Numbered from the stretch's first letter, positions 48,263 through 59,724 are shown. The stretch: DNA of 64,000 bases from Geomicrobium sp. JCM 19039 (GCF_000698145.1 NZ_BAXB01000013.1:56952-120951), one strand, 5' to 3'. Made by a program: numbers and translations. Notes: generated by a model from the letters alone, not told the origin.

Positions 48263-48799
48263 TTTTGCGCCTGCTGTTGGAGTACCGGTTTTAAACTTAG
48301 AAAAATCTAAAGTTTACGATTTGCAGGTTGCAATGAGCTCCCATCTGCACGCCTAGTCACCTAGGTCTAGCGTAGCAAAGAATTCCCCGTCTGTGTATAG
48401 GTAAAAGTGTACTGGGTCGTTAAAATAGGGTATAAAGGTGGAAAAGGGTGACGATTGATCAACTAGGCGGTCAAGCGCAGACAATCTTCTGGTTCTCGAA
48501 AGTCGATTCACCCCTTATTTCGGCTAACGATGTACGTTCTGAAATATAAAAGTGTTGGACAGCTTTACAAGGTGGCGACGAAACATTTCATGTACATCTT
48601 CTTTTTGAACCAGAGCTTGAGCAATATCTTTAGTAAAATTAGATACAAGGAAGTTTTTTCTGTGTGTAGTTGTAGTGACTTACTTCTACTAGAAAAGGGG
48701 GTCCTTTTTTCGTGCTTTTATTCATTTACACATGATATTTTACACTGACCTTACACAGCTTAAGTAAGGAATTAGAGAGGAACAATATAGTATATGAAT

Positions 48800-49864
48800 T
48801 TATTGATCCTCCTCACTAAGGACATTACGAAGTTGATTGTATTGATGTTTAACACTTTCGCTATCTTCAAGTAATTCATATAACCTCATGAGTGCCGTGT
48901 AGCTTTCAGTAAAGTAGGGATCAACATCTTGAATGCGCAAGTAAATTGTTACGGCTTCAGTTATCCTATCTTTTTTTAAGAAATATTCCCCTAGTTGTGT
49001 ACCAAGTATGTGCCATTTTTTTCTGAGTGATAATCGCGTACTCTCTGCCCATAAATATCCTTCTTCGTTTAAATAATCACCGGTGTAATCATAAAACAAT
49101 TTCTCATATTGCCTGATGTTTTCTTCGAGACTTGAGGGCAAGGAGAAAAATCTTTCTTCCCAGTCATAAACATCCAATTTAATATTTTCGGTAAATAATC
49201 GATAACTTTCTTCTTCATTAATCACTTTTATTTGTGAACTGACAAGAGATAGAGTTTTACGAATCTGATACACGGTTGAATATAACAGGGCATAACTTTT
49301 TTGTGGATCTTGGTCCGGCCAGTACAAGTCGAGGAGCGTATCTTTTTTTACCGACGTGCCTTTTGCATGTAACAAGTACAAAAAGATCTCTTTCGCTTTT
49401 TTTGTACGCCATTTTACTGAAATCGGTTGCGTGTAGGACATGAACACTAGAGCGTTGAAGCAGCTGATAGAAGTAATCGGTGTGCTGCTAACGCCAATTT
49501 CTTTGTCCGTTTTTGTAAAATGGTCAATCGTTTTTAGTAATCTTTGGAATGTGACCGGTTTTAACAAGTAGTCGACCGCGTTTACTTCAAAAGCTTGAAC
49601 CGCATATTCTTGAAACGCTGTAATAAAGACAATGTTCATGGACGGATACTCGTTATAAATTTGCTCTGCAAGCACCATGCCACTAGCGCCGGGAAGTTCT
49701 ACATCAATGAATAGAATCTCTGGTTTATCACGATTCAACGCGTCCCATGCCGATTCAGAAGAGGTATACATCCCACAGACGATAAATTGATTCGTACGTT
49801 TTATTAGATGCGTTATATATTCAAGTGCTAACGGTTCATCTTCAATTACAACTGCTCTAATCAT
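48800..49864 (-). CDS. Response regulator with receiver, winged helix and bacterial transcriptional activator domain
   Basis: This SARP-like transcription factor has 354 residues from my start. I choose the ATG at 49864, which has GGGGGAT at proper spacing; an upstream in-frame ATG lies within that site. Receiver domain about 1-120 (VVIEDEPLA acidic pocket, phospho-Asp in ILFIDVELPG, Lys in LLKPV). Winged helix about 130-220 (KWRTKKAKEIFLYLLHAKG, then KKDTLLDLYWPDQDPQKSYALLYSTVYQIRKTL). TPR-like activator domain about 220-350. It is divergent from the adhesin operon that ends with a sensor kinase, so the two are probably a pair. Confidence 0.88.
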   Translation of the reverse strand: MIRAVVIEDEPLALEYITHLIKRTNQFIVCGMYTSSESAWDALNRDKPEILFIDVELPGASGMVLAEQIYNEYPSMNIVFITAFQEYAVQAFEVNAVDYLLKPVTFQRLLKTIDHFTKTDKEIGVSSTPITSISCFNALVFMSYTQPISVKWRTKKAKEIFLYLLHAKGTSVKKDTLLDLYWPDQDPQKSYALLYSTVYQIRKTLSLVSSQIKVINEEESYRLFTENIKLDVYDWEERFFSLPSSLEENIRQYEKLFYDYTGDYLNEEGYLWAESTRLSLRKKWHILGTQLGEYFLKKDRITEAVTIYLRIQDVDPYFTESYTALMRLYELLEDSESVKHQYNQLRNVLSEEDQ

Positions 49865-50244
49865 ATAGTCCATCCCCCTAGCTGGCACGCGATAGATATA
49901 AATATATAAGACTAAATTACTGTTTTCAATCATTCATCCCTGCATAGTCAATGATTTAAGTGAGGGCAGTCATGTACTTTTAGACGGGTAAGTAGAAGCA
50001 AGATGCACAAGCGTTTACTCCACATAATAACTTTCATTGAGCATTATTAAAAAAAGAGTATCTAGGATGTCTTTAGGTCTAGTGATTAACTCGTGAGTAG
50101 TTATTTATTACTATTTGTAAATTGCGTTATCATCGTAAAAAATCGAATATGTACAGGATATGTTCAGAACTTCCCTCTATTGTTTACGCTATATGCGCAA
50201 ATAACAAGGCAATAATCATTCATTGCGGAGGAGGAAGTTAGACA
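49865..50244. other. Spacer between response regulator and adhesin genes
   Basis: About 380 bases contain divergent promoters by inference. TTGTTTAC...TATATG near 50181 is a possible promoter for the adhesin, and GGAGGAGG at 50227-50234 is its ribosome site. I see no gene. Confidence 0.4.
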
Positions 50245-53200
50245 TTGAAAAGAAAATCGACGATGGTTTTGCTAGCCATTCTGTTATTCATGCAACCCTT
50301 TATGAGCACGTTAGGCATGGAACGTGCATTGGCTGAAGGACCATCAACCGAAATAACCGGTGAGGCAAAACTCCTTGATTCAGAGGGTAACGAAATAAGT
50401 GAAAACAATCAAGTAGAACCGTCTTCATCGGTTCATATTGCATTAAGTTGGCAACTAAACCATGAGGGTGAGCAGGAAGAATACATCTGGACGTTGCCTG
50501 ACCAATTACATTCAACGGATGTGGAAGATTCACTAGTGAGTCACAATGGGCAAGTAGTGGGGAAATATAGTGTGAATAGTGGACGTGTACATATACAGAT
50601 TGAAGCATCTGAAGATCCTTTGAACGAGCAAGGGACGATGTTACTTGAATCCACACTAAACGAGGGTGCTCTAGCTGGAGAAGAACGTGAAGATGTACTG
50701 TTCAATTTTGTTAAGCACACACAAAGTGTGCCAATTTTCCTTCAAGGAGCATCTCCGGAGGAAAATCAGGAGAATGAAAAATCGACGGGTGTAGAATCCG
50801 AAGATGACCAAAACAGTGATGAGAACAGTGAAGAAAATCACGAAAATAAAGAAGGGGAATCTACTGAAACAGATGCTGTCAACGAAATAGAAGGTTCTTC
50901 TGAAGAAATCCAAGAAAATATAATAACGAGCGTTGAGTTGCGAGACGAGAATGGGAATATCATTGATGCGGGTGAGAATCCAGGGAACAATCCATCATTA
51001 GGGGATGCGGCGGACATTTCTATGGATTGGGCTTTGCCGAATGGTCATGGATACCAAGCAGGATCTACCTTCACCTTTCAATTGCCACAGCAATTCGAAG
51101 TGTTTAATGATGTGGAAGGGGACCTATTAGCCGATAACGGTTCAGTAGGCACGTTCACACTGAGCATGAATAACACGGTCGTCATGACGTTTAATGAGCA
51201 AATTGAAGAACTGTCCAATGTCCATGGAATTCTTTGGTTTCAAACCGTCATTCGTGAAGAATTAGAGGGGGCCGTCGAGCAGGAAATTGTTTTTCACATT
51301 AAGAACGAGGATGTTGCCCGCATCCCTGTTCGGTTTCAACCGCCAGCTGGGAATGATCTGGACAAGGCTGGAGAGGTTGATCGCGCCTACAATGCTACCT
51401 CGGTTACGTGGACCGTCGATCTGAACAAGCAGATGAAATCCTTGGATAATGTTGCACTCCAAGATCCAATTGAAGACAATCAAGCATTAAAACCCGATAC
51501 TATAAGAGTCTATGAACTAGACGTGAACTTAGATGGTTCGGTTTCTCGAGGGAATGAAGTACCAGCGAATGAATTTACCATCAATGATCATCCATTTGCG
51601 ATTGAATTTGGTGACATATCGAAAGCGTATCGCGTTGAGTTTGAGACGACCATTACCGATGAAGAAGGCACGAACTATCGTAATGTCGCCACTCTCATTG
51701 CTGACAATCAAGAGAACATGACCGCAGATGCCTCCGTCTCGACTGGACGAGGAGTCCCGTTGGCAAAGGAGAGCAAAGATTACGATCCAATCACTCAAAC
51801 CATCGATTGGGAAATCCGATACAACTACAATGAAAATGAAATTCCAGAAGCGGATGCATTGCTCGTTGATTCTTTCAGCGATGAACATAATTTTGTAGAC
51901 GGCTCACTACAAGTGGAGCGAATCACAATTGATGCGGATGGAAATGAGTCAGGTAGCACAGTCGTTAATTATGTTTCATTAATCCCAACGAATGAAGGCT
52001 TCAACCTTCAATTTACCCAAGATATTGAAGACGCCTATAAGATTACGTATCAAACACGTGCCAATGATCTTGTTGTAGAGAATGGCAGGATTACAAATAC
52101 AGTAGGAACTGGTGGAAATGAAGCGAATGCTGGTGTAGGCACTGAGCAGCAGGTTCTTCATAAATGGCACACAAACATTAACTACAACAGCAAAACCGTC
52201 GATTGGGTGATTGACATCAACCGTAATGGGTATGAATCAATAACTTAATCGTTTCTGACGAATTTACGAATCGCGGGTTGATTCTAGATGAGGATAGTTT
52301 TACGATCACGAACATCCGTACTGGAGAAGCACTGGGAACGGATGAATACTCGTTCGATTATGATCTAGATGGGTTCAATGTTGAGTTTCAGAATACGATC
52401 CATGATCGACATCAGATTACGTATACAACCGAATTTGAGTATGACGACCTGAATGAGGGCAGCAACCGATTTAACAATGACGTTCGTATTGACTGGACCG
52501 ATGGTCAAAACCGTGAACAGCGTCTAGAATCAAATTCCGGATTCATTCCTGATGAGTTCACGCAGAATAACGGGTTTAAAAACGGTACGTACAATGCGAT
52601 CAATAAAGAAATTACGTGGAACATCGGAGTGAACTATGACTTAAAGACGCTCACCGATATTCAGGTGAACGATCCGATACTTGGCAACCAGAACTTGATT
52701 GAAGATTCTGTGACGATCCACTACGCCAATTTAGGCGGTGGCAGTAATCAAGCCGAAAAAGGCGATCAAGTCGATGAGGGTGACTACACACTCACAATAG
52801 CAGATGGTTCGATTAATGTTCATATTCACGGAGAAACAGAGAGAGCATACTGGATCGAATTTAAAACAAGTCTTGAAGGTGAATTGATTGAAAAAGAGTA
52901 TAACAACCTAGCAACAGTGAGCAGTGAAGGTCGAGAAGATATTCATTTAGACAACACTGTGTCGATAAATCACGGCGGGAGTTACGTAGAGAAATCGGGT
53001 CTCCAAAGTGGCAGTGTGATCGATTGGAAGATTGACATTAACGCCGGACAGTCCTTTGTTCAGAATGCCGCAATTAAAGACGAACAATCAGCAGATCAAA
53101 TCTTGTTGGAGGATTCTTTTGCACTTTACAGCACGAATGTAAATGAGAGAGGCGTCATTAGCAAAGCGGACCCACTCGTTAAAGGGGAAGATTACACCAT

Positions 53201-55530
53201 TGAAATTGATACCGCTGATGACGGATCGCAAACATTTGATCTCGCTTTTAACGATGATATTGATGAAGCGTATATTCTTGAGTACCAATCGTTCATTAAT
53301 ACTGGCAATGGGGAGACCGTCAGCAACAGCGTGACGTTTAGTGGTGAGAATATTACGACTGAAACCGTTGAGTCGGGAGAATCAATTGTTGTTCGTCAAA
53401 CGGGCGGGGGAGGTACGGGTTCAGGAGAGCGCGGAAGCCTTGAAGTCATTAAAGTTGATGCAATTGACAACGAAAAGGTGCTTGACGGTGCTGTATTCAC
53501 CTTGTTTGATTCCGAAGGTGAAATTGAGCTCCGTACGGTTGAAACCGCTGAAGACGGGAGAGCGTTATTCAATAACCTACGGTACGGCGATTATATTTTA
53601 ATAGAGTCTGAAGCACCTGAAGGTTATGTTGTCGGCATAGAAGACGAAAAATCCGTTACCGTAGACGCAGAGTCTACAACCGTAATGATTGAGAATGAGC
53701 AAATCACACAAGCTGTCGAGTTAACGAAGCAAGATTCAGAAACTGGAGAAGTGTTAGAAGGAGCAGAATTCAGCATCAAACATGTCATGGATGGTGAAGA
53801 AACGCTCATTGCAAATGAATTGATGACAGACGACGAAGGAAAGATTCTCGTTGAAGATTTAGACCCTGGATCCTATTATTTTGTGGAGACAGAGGCGCCA
53901 GAAGGATATGTTCTTAATGAGGAACCGGTAGTCTTTGAGATTATAGAAAATCAAACAACCGTAACGACGGTAACAAAGAGTAACGACATTATTAAGGGGA
54001 GTGCTGAACTCCTGAAAGTAGCATCTCATAACGGGGAACCACTCGCAGGCGCAGTATTTGAGTTAAGGACTGAAGACGATGAAGTGATTCGTGAAGACGT
54101 GATGAGCAATGAAGAGGGTGTCGTATTGCTAGAAGGTTTACGCCCTAGTCAATACAAACTAGTTGAAACAAAAGCACCAGACTGTATCAGCTGGATTCAA
54201 CGCCAATTCCATTTGAGGTAGGGTTGGGCAATGCTGAGACCGTTTTTCTAGAGGACTTTACGAATGAGCTCATTACGAGCGGTGTTCGAATCACGAAAGT
54301 TGATTCTGAAGATGACAACATCGTACTAGAGGGTGCAGAATTTACTCTCTACGATGAGGAATGGAAAATCGTAAGAGACAATCTTCGCTCTGACGCTTAT
54401 GGCGAAATCATAATTGAAGACTTCATCCCGGCACGTATCAACTCGTAGAAACAGCGGCACCTGAAGATTATCTACTCGACACGGAACCAATTGAATTTAC
54501 AATTGATCAGCGTGACGAAGTAGGGATTGTCGTTGATCGGCAAGTTCCGAATACGCTCATACCTGGTGATGTAGAACTTACCAAAGTTGATGATCAAGAT
54601 GACGTGGTTTTAAAAGGTGCGGTCTTTGACTTGTATAATGAAGCAGGTGAGCGAGTGGAGGAAGGGCTGGCAACGAATGAAGAAGGGTCAGTAACCGTAA
54701 CCGGCCTCAGACCGGGTAATTATTATTTTGAAGAAACCGATGCACCGGAACATTATCAATTGTCTGTTGAGCAACATGAGTTTACCATCGAACGCAGCCA
54801 AACAACAACGTTGCAAGTAGAAGTGGAAAATCAATTAGTAGATGGAGCTGTCGTACTTGTTAAAGTCGATCGAGCCAATCAAGACCGACGGTTGGCCGGT
54901 GCAGAATTCCAATTGGAAAGTGTAGATGGAACGATTCTTGAGAGCAATCTTGTTACAGATCCACTGGGACAAATTCTGATTGGAAAATTAGAGCCTGGGG
55001 AGTATGCATTTAGAGAAACAAAAGCACCTACAGGATATAGACTCAATCGCACGCCGGTTCAGTTCGGGGTTGAAGGAGATGAACAAGGAAGATTTGAAGT
55101 ATTTGTAACGAATACTCGCCGCACTTCCCCACCAACGAACCCACCTGATCCGGGAGACCCAGGCCCAGGTGATCCGGGCGAACCAGATCCAGGTGACCCG
55201 GTAGACCCAGGCGACCCGAGTGACCCAGGTCCAGGTGACCCAGTAGACCCAGGCCCAGGCGACCCGAGTGACCCAGGTCCAGGTGACCCAGTAGACCCAG
55301 GCCCAGGCGAACCTGGATCGGGTGAGCCAGGCACGGGAATTGAAAGAGTAAATGATGTAGGGAATTCGAACGATCAACATGGAACATCAAATGAGAATGA
55401 ACGAAAAGAGAACAGCGTTCTTCCGCAAACAGGTGAGGAGAGGTTACTTTATCTCTTGATCTCCGGCATCCTGCTTCTCAGTAGTGGTATTTATTTCGTT
55501 ACTCGTTCAAGAAGACGACGTATAATGTAA
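50245..55530 (+). CDS. Giant LPXTG-anchored adhesin with collagen-binding-like and Cna-B repeats, three frameshifts
   Basis: This cell-wall-anchored surface protein has about 1,762 residues after repair. The TTG start follows GGAGGAGGAAG. Order: signal peptide (about 1-30), a first beta domain, an acidic Glu/Asn linker (about 170-225), then repeated 120-150-residue adhesion modules (about 230-1050, each with a xVDWxIDINxxG-like strand), six Cna-B repeats (about 1060-1630; openings GSLEVIKVDAID, AVELTKQDSETG, SAELLKVASHNG, GVRITKVDSEDD, DVELTKVDDQDD, AVVLVKVDRANQ), a PGDPG-rich wall-spanning stretch (about 1631-1698), LPQTG (about 1725), a hydrophobic helix and RSRRRR. One-base deletions occur near 52230, 54183 and 54430. 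The Cna-B repeats may form isopeptide cross-links. Confidence 0.9.
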
Positions 55531-55546
55531 TTGAAGAGGTGTCGCA

Positions 55547-56122
55547 ATGCAAAAGAAGACATTTCTATTTGGTTCGCTGCTTATAATCGCGGGATTGATA
55601 TGTCTATCAATCCCGCTTTTCCATGAAATTCAACAACTAGTAAAAGTGAATCAATTAGAAGCAGCGATGAGTCAAATCAGCTATGAAAATCACGAAGAAG
55701 CAAACGATGAAGAAATCGATTTCGAAGGCTCTCCATTGAGCGAGATCTACACGGTAGAAGTACCATCAGTACGTGTTAAAGAATATGTGAAGGCAGAAAC
55801 GACGGAGGAGAATTTGAAGATTGCGGCGACTCAAATTAAGCCCAATCAAAAACCTGGCGAAGGAAATTTCGCCATTGCCGGTCATCGTGGTTATCGAGGT
55901 GATCGCTTGTTTGGCTCGCTTCCTGATGTGGAAGTTGGCGAATCCATCTATCTCCATGATGAATCAAAAACGTATGTATATGAAGTCAGTCAAGTTAAGA
56001 AAGTTTCACCTGAGTCGATAGAAGTGGTAGAAGACATTTCAGATCACAAAATAATTACACTCGTGACATGTACCCGAGACGGTAAAAATCGCATTGTCGT
56101 TCAAGGTCATTTGAAATCGTAA
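55547..56122 (+). CDS. Sortase, adhesin-associated
   Basis: This 191-residue transpeptidase has an N-terminal membrane helix (KKTFLFGSLLIIAGLICLSIPLF). Its beta-barrel has the catalytic His in FAIAGHRGYRGD (about residue 114), Cys in ITLVTCTRDGK (about 175) and Arg in NRIVVQGHL (about 182). The protein is probably class D-like by the TLVTC...RIVV pattern. It starts 16 bases after the adhesin stop, so it is a dedicated enzyme for the LPQTG substrate. Whether it anchors to the wall or polymerises pili is not clear. Confidence 0.88.
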   Translation: MQKKTFLFGSLLIIAGLICLSIPLFHEIQQLVKVNQLEAAMSQISYENHEEANDEEIDFEGSPLSEIYTVEVPSVRVKEYVKAETTEENLKIAATQIKPNQKPGEGNFAIAGHRGYRGDRLFGSLPDVEVGESIYLHDESKTYVYEVSQVKKVSPESIEVVEDISDHKIITLVTCTRDGKNRIVVQGHLKS

Positions 56123-56148
56123 TGATAACATTCGGAGGTTGAGTCGTA

Positions 56149-56352
56149 TTGGTCAAAGAAATTACAATTAAGATCACATCTCAGTCCGATGGTGGGACGG
56201 TTGTGTACCCAATGATGAGTGAAGACATGACACAACAGGATATAGCGATTGCGATGCTTTCGCTTTTCAGCGAACTGAATGATCGTAATTGGAGTTATGA
56301 GCATACGAAAGATGCAATCGATGCTGCTTATGAGCTTGCGTCGATGAAATAA
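56149..56352 (+). CDS. Small soluble protein of unknown function
   Basis: This 67-residue protein has a TTG start behind CGGAGG. It is a short beta-then-alpha protein (MVKEITIKITSQSDGG; SEDMTQQDIAIAMLSLFSELN; YEHTKDAIDAAYELASMK) without signal peptide or membrane segment. It sits between the sortase and the sensor kinase in the same orientation. No family is recognised. Confidence 0.55.
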   Translation: MVKEITIKITSQSDGGTVVYPMMSEDMTQQDIAIAMLSLFSELNDRNWSYEHTKDAIDAAYELASMK

Positions 56353-56427
56353 GATAAATACCGGGATGCCGAAAATTAAAGTCGGTTTCTCGGTATATTA
56401 CGTTTCCATTCCTAAGGAGTAACGCCA

Positions 56428-59400
56428 GTGAATACAAAAAAAATCCTTGCGATTGTGCTGATTTTTATTTTTGCACTTATGGGTGCAAGACTTCTTTGGA
56501 TTACCTCCTTTACTAGTTCTGTTTCTGTAGAGATTGAGGAGGGGGTGCTTGATCTTAGGGAATGGAGTCGTCATGATTTGAAGAATGTAACGTTAGATGG
56601 TGATTGGGAGTTCTATCCATCGACTTGGTATGACCACCATCAAGATGCTGAAGAAACCGAAGCCATTTACTTAGAAGTGCCTGGAAGCTGGAACGATCAA
56701 TTTGACGGTCCAGAAGGTTTTGGCTCTTATCGGTTACGTATATTGGTGGATGAAGAACTGGAAGAGACGTATAGTTTATATGTTCCGAGTGTTCGCAGCT
56801 CTTCTGAACTATACGTGAATGGGATAAGGGTCGGGCATTCCGGAACGCTTGGTGAGAACGAAGATTCACATGTTGCTGACAATATCCCTTACATTGCATC
56901 GTTTTTACCGAGTGGTGAAGGGATGATCGAGGTCATCATTTATGCCGCGAACTTTTCTGATTTGCGTGATAGCGGTATACCCCGATCAATCACGTTTGGG
57001 AAACAGCGAGCGATTTCGGATGAATTGCAACTTTCTACAGCGATGCAACAACTCATGGCGTTAATGCTATTGATGAACGCTATCTATGCCACCATTTTCT
57101 ATTTCATGGGGTTTCGGGATAAACGATTGCTTTATTTTTCTCTTCTGATCATTAGTTCGTTTACCTTGATGACAATGGTTGCTGAACAAAAAATTATGCA
57201 CATGTGGATTTCAATGAGTTATGAATGGGGATTTAGGATCGTACAAATTGCGATGGTTTCTGTCGCATTTTCTCTGTTGAAATGTGTAGAAGATTTTTTG
57301 CCGCCGCTCATGAAAAAGCATTCGAAGAAATTTTTTTACCTATGTGGGGGTTGTGCACTGCTCATGGTTGTCGTCCCTTTTCAATCTGTGCTACTGCTTC
57401 AACCTGTTTACTATCTTGTGTTTTTAATTGCTGTTTTGCTCACAGTGGTTACAGCTGTAAGTACAGCGATTAAACAAATGAGACATAGCATACTCTTATT
57501 CCTTTCTGTTATTGCGTTCGCCAATCATTTTTTATGGATGCTTATTATGATGGTGGCCGGAATTCATGTGATTTACTATCCATTCGATTTCATTATCGCA
57601 ATGATTTGTTTTGTGGCTATCTGGTTTCGCGATTATAATCAAATACTCGTCCGTTCAAAAAAGCAGACAGAGCAATTACTGCAAATAGATAAACAAAAAG
57701 ACATATTCTTGGCAAATACATCTCATGAATTGCGGAATCCCCTTCATAGCATTCTTAATATTTCAAGTGCTGTCTTGAATCGAGAAAGGGATTCACTGAC
57801 GAACAAAAGCATTCATGATTTAGAACTCGTTCGTTCTGTTGGAAATCGCATGACATTTTTGCTAAACGACTTGTTAGACGCGATGACATTAAAAGAGAAA
57901 ACATATCGTCTGTCGATGCGATCGTTTTCCATTCAAGCAATCATTACGGGCGTCTTTGACATGCTTCAATTTATGACGGAAAGAAAACCTGTGCGTTTAA
58001 ACAATGAAGTCCCCCACGATTTTCCGTTAATTCGAGCAGACGAAAATCGGGTGATTCAAATTGTATTTAATCTTGTTCATAACGCACTGAAATATACGGC
58101 TGATGGGAATGTGACGGTTAAAGCATTTGTGAAAGGTGATTGGGCGGAAATTGTTGTCTATGACACAGGCATCGGAATTGATGCGGACACTATCGACCGG
58201 ATGTTTCAACCGTATGAAATCGGTGGGAATGAGGCTATGGCCGAAGGAGGGGTTGGCCTTGGCTTAAGCATCAGTAAGCAATTGGTAGAGAAACACGGGG
58301 GAACACTTCGCGTGCAATCCGTCGTCGGAGAAGGGTCAGCGTTCAAGTTCAACCTTCCGCTTTCTAAAGAATTGCCCGATTCATCAAGTATAAAAGGTAC
58401 ATATGCTGATAAAAATACCGATACGAAAAGACACGAACGTCGTCCTTTGACAAATCAATCTAAGGGCGGGCGCCCAATCGTATTGGCAGTCGACGATGAA
58501 TCATTGAATCTAAGTGTTATTGAGACGATTCTATCTTCCGATCAGTACGAGATTATGACGGTCTCCAGCGGTGAACAGGCGTTGGCAACCTTGGACGATA
58601 ATGACGTTGATCTTGTTGTTACCGATGTGATGATGCCGCAAATGTCCGGATATGAATTGACGCGAAGAATACGAGCACGTTATACGCTGACCGAACTTCC
58701 TGTTTTGTTACTCACAGCACGAAGTCAACCGAAGGATATTGAAAATGGGTTCCTTGTCGGAGCGAATGATTATGTTACAAAGCCTGTGGAGTCGCTAGAG
58801 CTTCAATCTAGAGTGCGAGCATTAACGGAAGTCAAGCGAACGGTGCAAGAGCGAATGCAAATTGAGGCGAATTGGCTACAAGCACAAATTCAACCGCATT
58901 TTCTGTTTAATACATTAAATTCGTTAGTCGCGCTTAGTGAAATTGAGCCTGCTAGGATGCAACAACTATTGCAAGCATTCAGTGACTTTCTAAAGAACAA
59001 ATTCAAGTTTCACCTTATTGATGATCTTGTCCCAATGGAAGAAGAAATTCAAAGTGTACAAGCCTATGTAGCGATTGAACAAGAGCGTTATGGTGACCGT
59101 TTACAGGTACATTGGGAGCTAGGTGATTATCAATTGGTAAGACTGCCGTTTTTCTCCATCCAACCACTTGTAGAAAATGCGATTCGTCATGGTGTGATGA
59201 AGCGTCCGGAAGGTGGAGAAATTACGATCCGGGTCGAAAACGAAGATCATGTGAAGATATCGGTAAAAGACAATGGTGTAGGGATCGACGAGAAAAAGAT
59301 GGAAACGATTCTTGATGATACTTTAAATAATTCTAGCGGGATTGGCCTTATAAATACAGATAAAAGGTTAAAGCGTCATTATAATGAAGGTCTTCAAATC

Positions 59401-59451
59401 AAAAGCAGTGCCGAAGGCACGGTCGTAACATTTACAATTACAAAAGCTTAG
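56428..59451 (+). CDS. Hybrid sensor kinase: 7TMR-DISM sensor, HisKA kinase, receiver and LytS-type kinase
   Basis: This 1,007-residue membrane kinase starts with GTG after CTAAGGAG. An N-terminal helix is followed by an extracellular jelly-roll domain (about 40-190; GDWEFYPSTW, PGSWND), seven helices (about 205-405), a HisKA site SHELRNPLHSI (His about 433), an ATPase lid (NALKY, DTGIGID, GGVGLGLS), a receiver (VDDESLN, TDVMMP, TKPVES; about 684-790), then a second kinase core QIQPHFLFNTLNSLVAL (about 819) with its own ATPase (ENAIRHG, DNGVGID). The sensor fold is associated with carbohydrate or surface ligands. It is the probable partner of the divergent response regulator and sits behind the adhesin-sortase genes. 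Confidence 0.9.
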   Translation: MNTKKILAIVLIFIFALMGARLLWITSFTSSVSVEIEEGVLDLREWSRHDLKNVTLDGDWEFYPSTWYDHHQDAEETEAIYLEVPGSWNDQFDGPEGFGSYRLRILVDEELEETYSLYVPSVRSSSELYVNGIRVGHSGTLGENEDSHVADNIPYIASFLPSGEGMIEVIIYAANFSDLRDSGIPRSITFGKQRAISDELQLSTAMQQLMALMLLMNAIYATIFYFMGFRDKRLLYFSLLIISSFTLMTMVAEQKIMHMWISMSYEWGFRIVQIAMVSVAFSLLKCVEDFLPPLMKKHSKKFFYLCGGCALLMVVVPFQSVLLLQPVYYLVFLIAVLLTVVTAVSTAIKQMRHSILLFLSVIAFANHFLWMLIMMVAGIHVIYYPFDFIIAMICFVAIWFRDYNQILVRSKKQTEQLLQIDKQKDIFLANTSHELRNPLHSILNISSAVLNRERDSLTNKSIHDLELVRSVGNRMTFLLNDLLDAMTLKEKTYRLSMRSFSIQAIITGVFDMLQFMTERKPVRLNNEVPHDFPLIRADENRVIQIVFNLVHNALKYTADGNVTVKAFVKGDWAEIVVYDTGIGIDADTIDRMFQPYEIGGNEAMAEGGVGLGLSISKQLVEKHGGTLRVQSVVGEGSAFKFNLPLSKELPDSSSIKGTYADKNTDTKRHERRPLTNQSKGGRPIVLAVDDESLNLSVIETILSSDQYEIMTVSSGEQALATLDDNDVDLVVTDVMMPQMSGYELTRRIRARYTLTELPVLLLTARSQPKDIENGFLVGANDYVTKPVESLELQSRVRALTEVKRTVQERMQIEANWLQAQIQPHFLFNTLNSLVALSEIEPARMQQLLQAFSDFLKNKFKFHLIDDLVPMEEEIQSVQAYVAIEQERYGDRLQVHWELGDYQLVRLPFFSIQPLVENAIRHGVMKRPEGGEITIRVENEDHVKISVKDNGVGIDEKKMETILDDTLNNSSGIGLINTDKRLKRHYNEGLQIKSSAEGTVVTFTITKA

Positions 59452-59504
59452 GCAAAGAAGATGTCCATAAATCGTTTCACAGTCTGTTGATGACTTCCTC
59501 TATT

Positions 59505-59632
59505 CTTAGATCAATGCATAGGCTTCCGACCGGTTCGCTATCTCGGTCGGTAACAGTCATCACTGTATGCGTATTGACCGAACGCGCGGTAATCTCGAAT
59601 GTGAGCGGAGGGATGAAAGGAATGATTTCACA
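59505..59632 (-). pseudogene. Second fragment of a metallophosphoesterase paralogue
   Basis: The plus-strand sequence parallels the intact gene at about 46385-46500 (GACCGGTT, CGGTC(G)GT(A/C)AC, CCGATTGA/ATTGACCG, AATGTGAGCGGAGG versus AGTGTGAGCGGAGG). It encodes the TVTDRDGKPV-like module. No start or stop remains. Confidence 0.6.
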
Positions 59633-59724
59633 GATTTGAGCCGGTGAGCAGTAAAGTTTTTGGGATAAGTCGCCAGCTCATCAGGTGACGTGCACAGGAG
59701 GGAGGATGGGCTTCGACTGAAACT

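Noticed and set aside
55059..55390. Long open frames on the minus strand opposite the adhesin stalk (collagen-like PGSPG repeats)
   Set aside because: They are the antisense of the PGDP-rich repeat; no ribosome site, and the plus-strand LPQTG protein explains the region.
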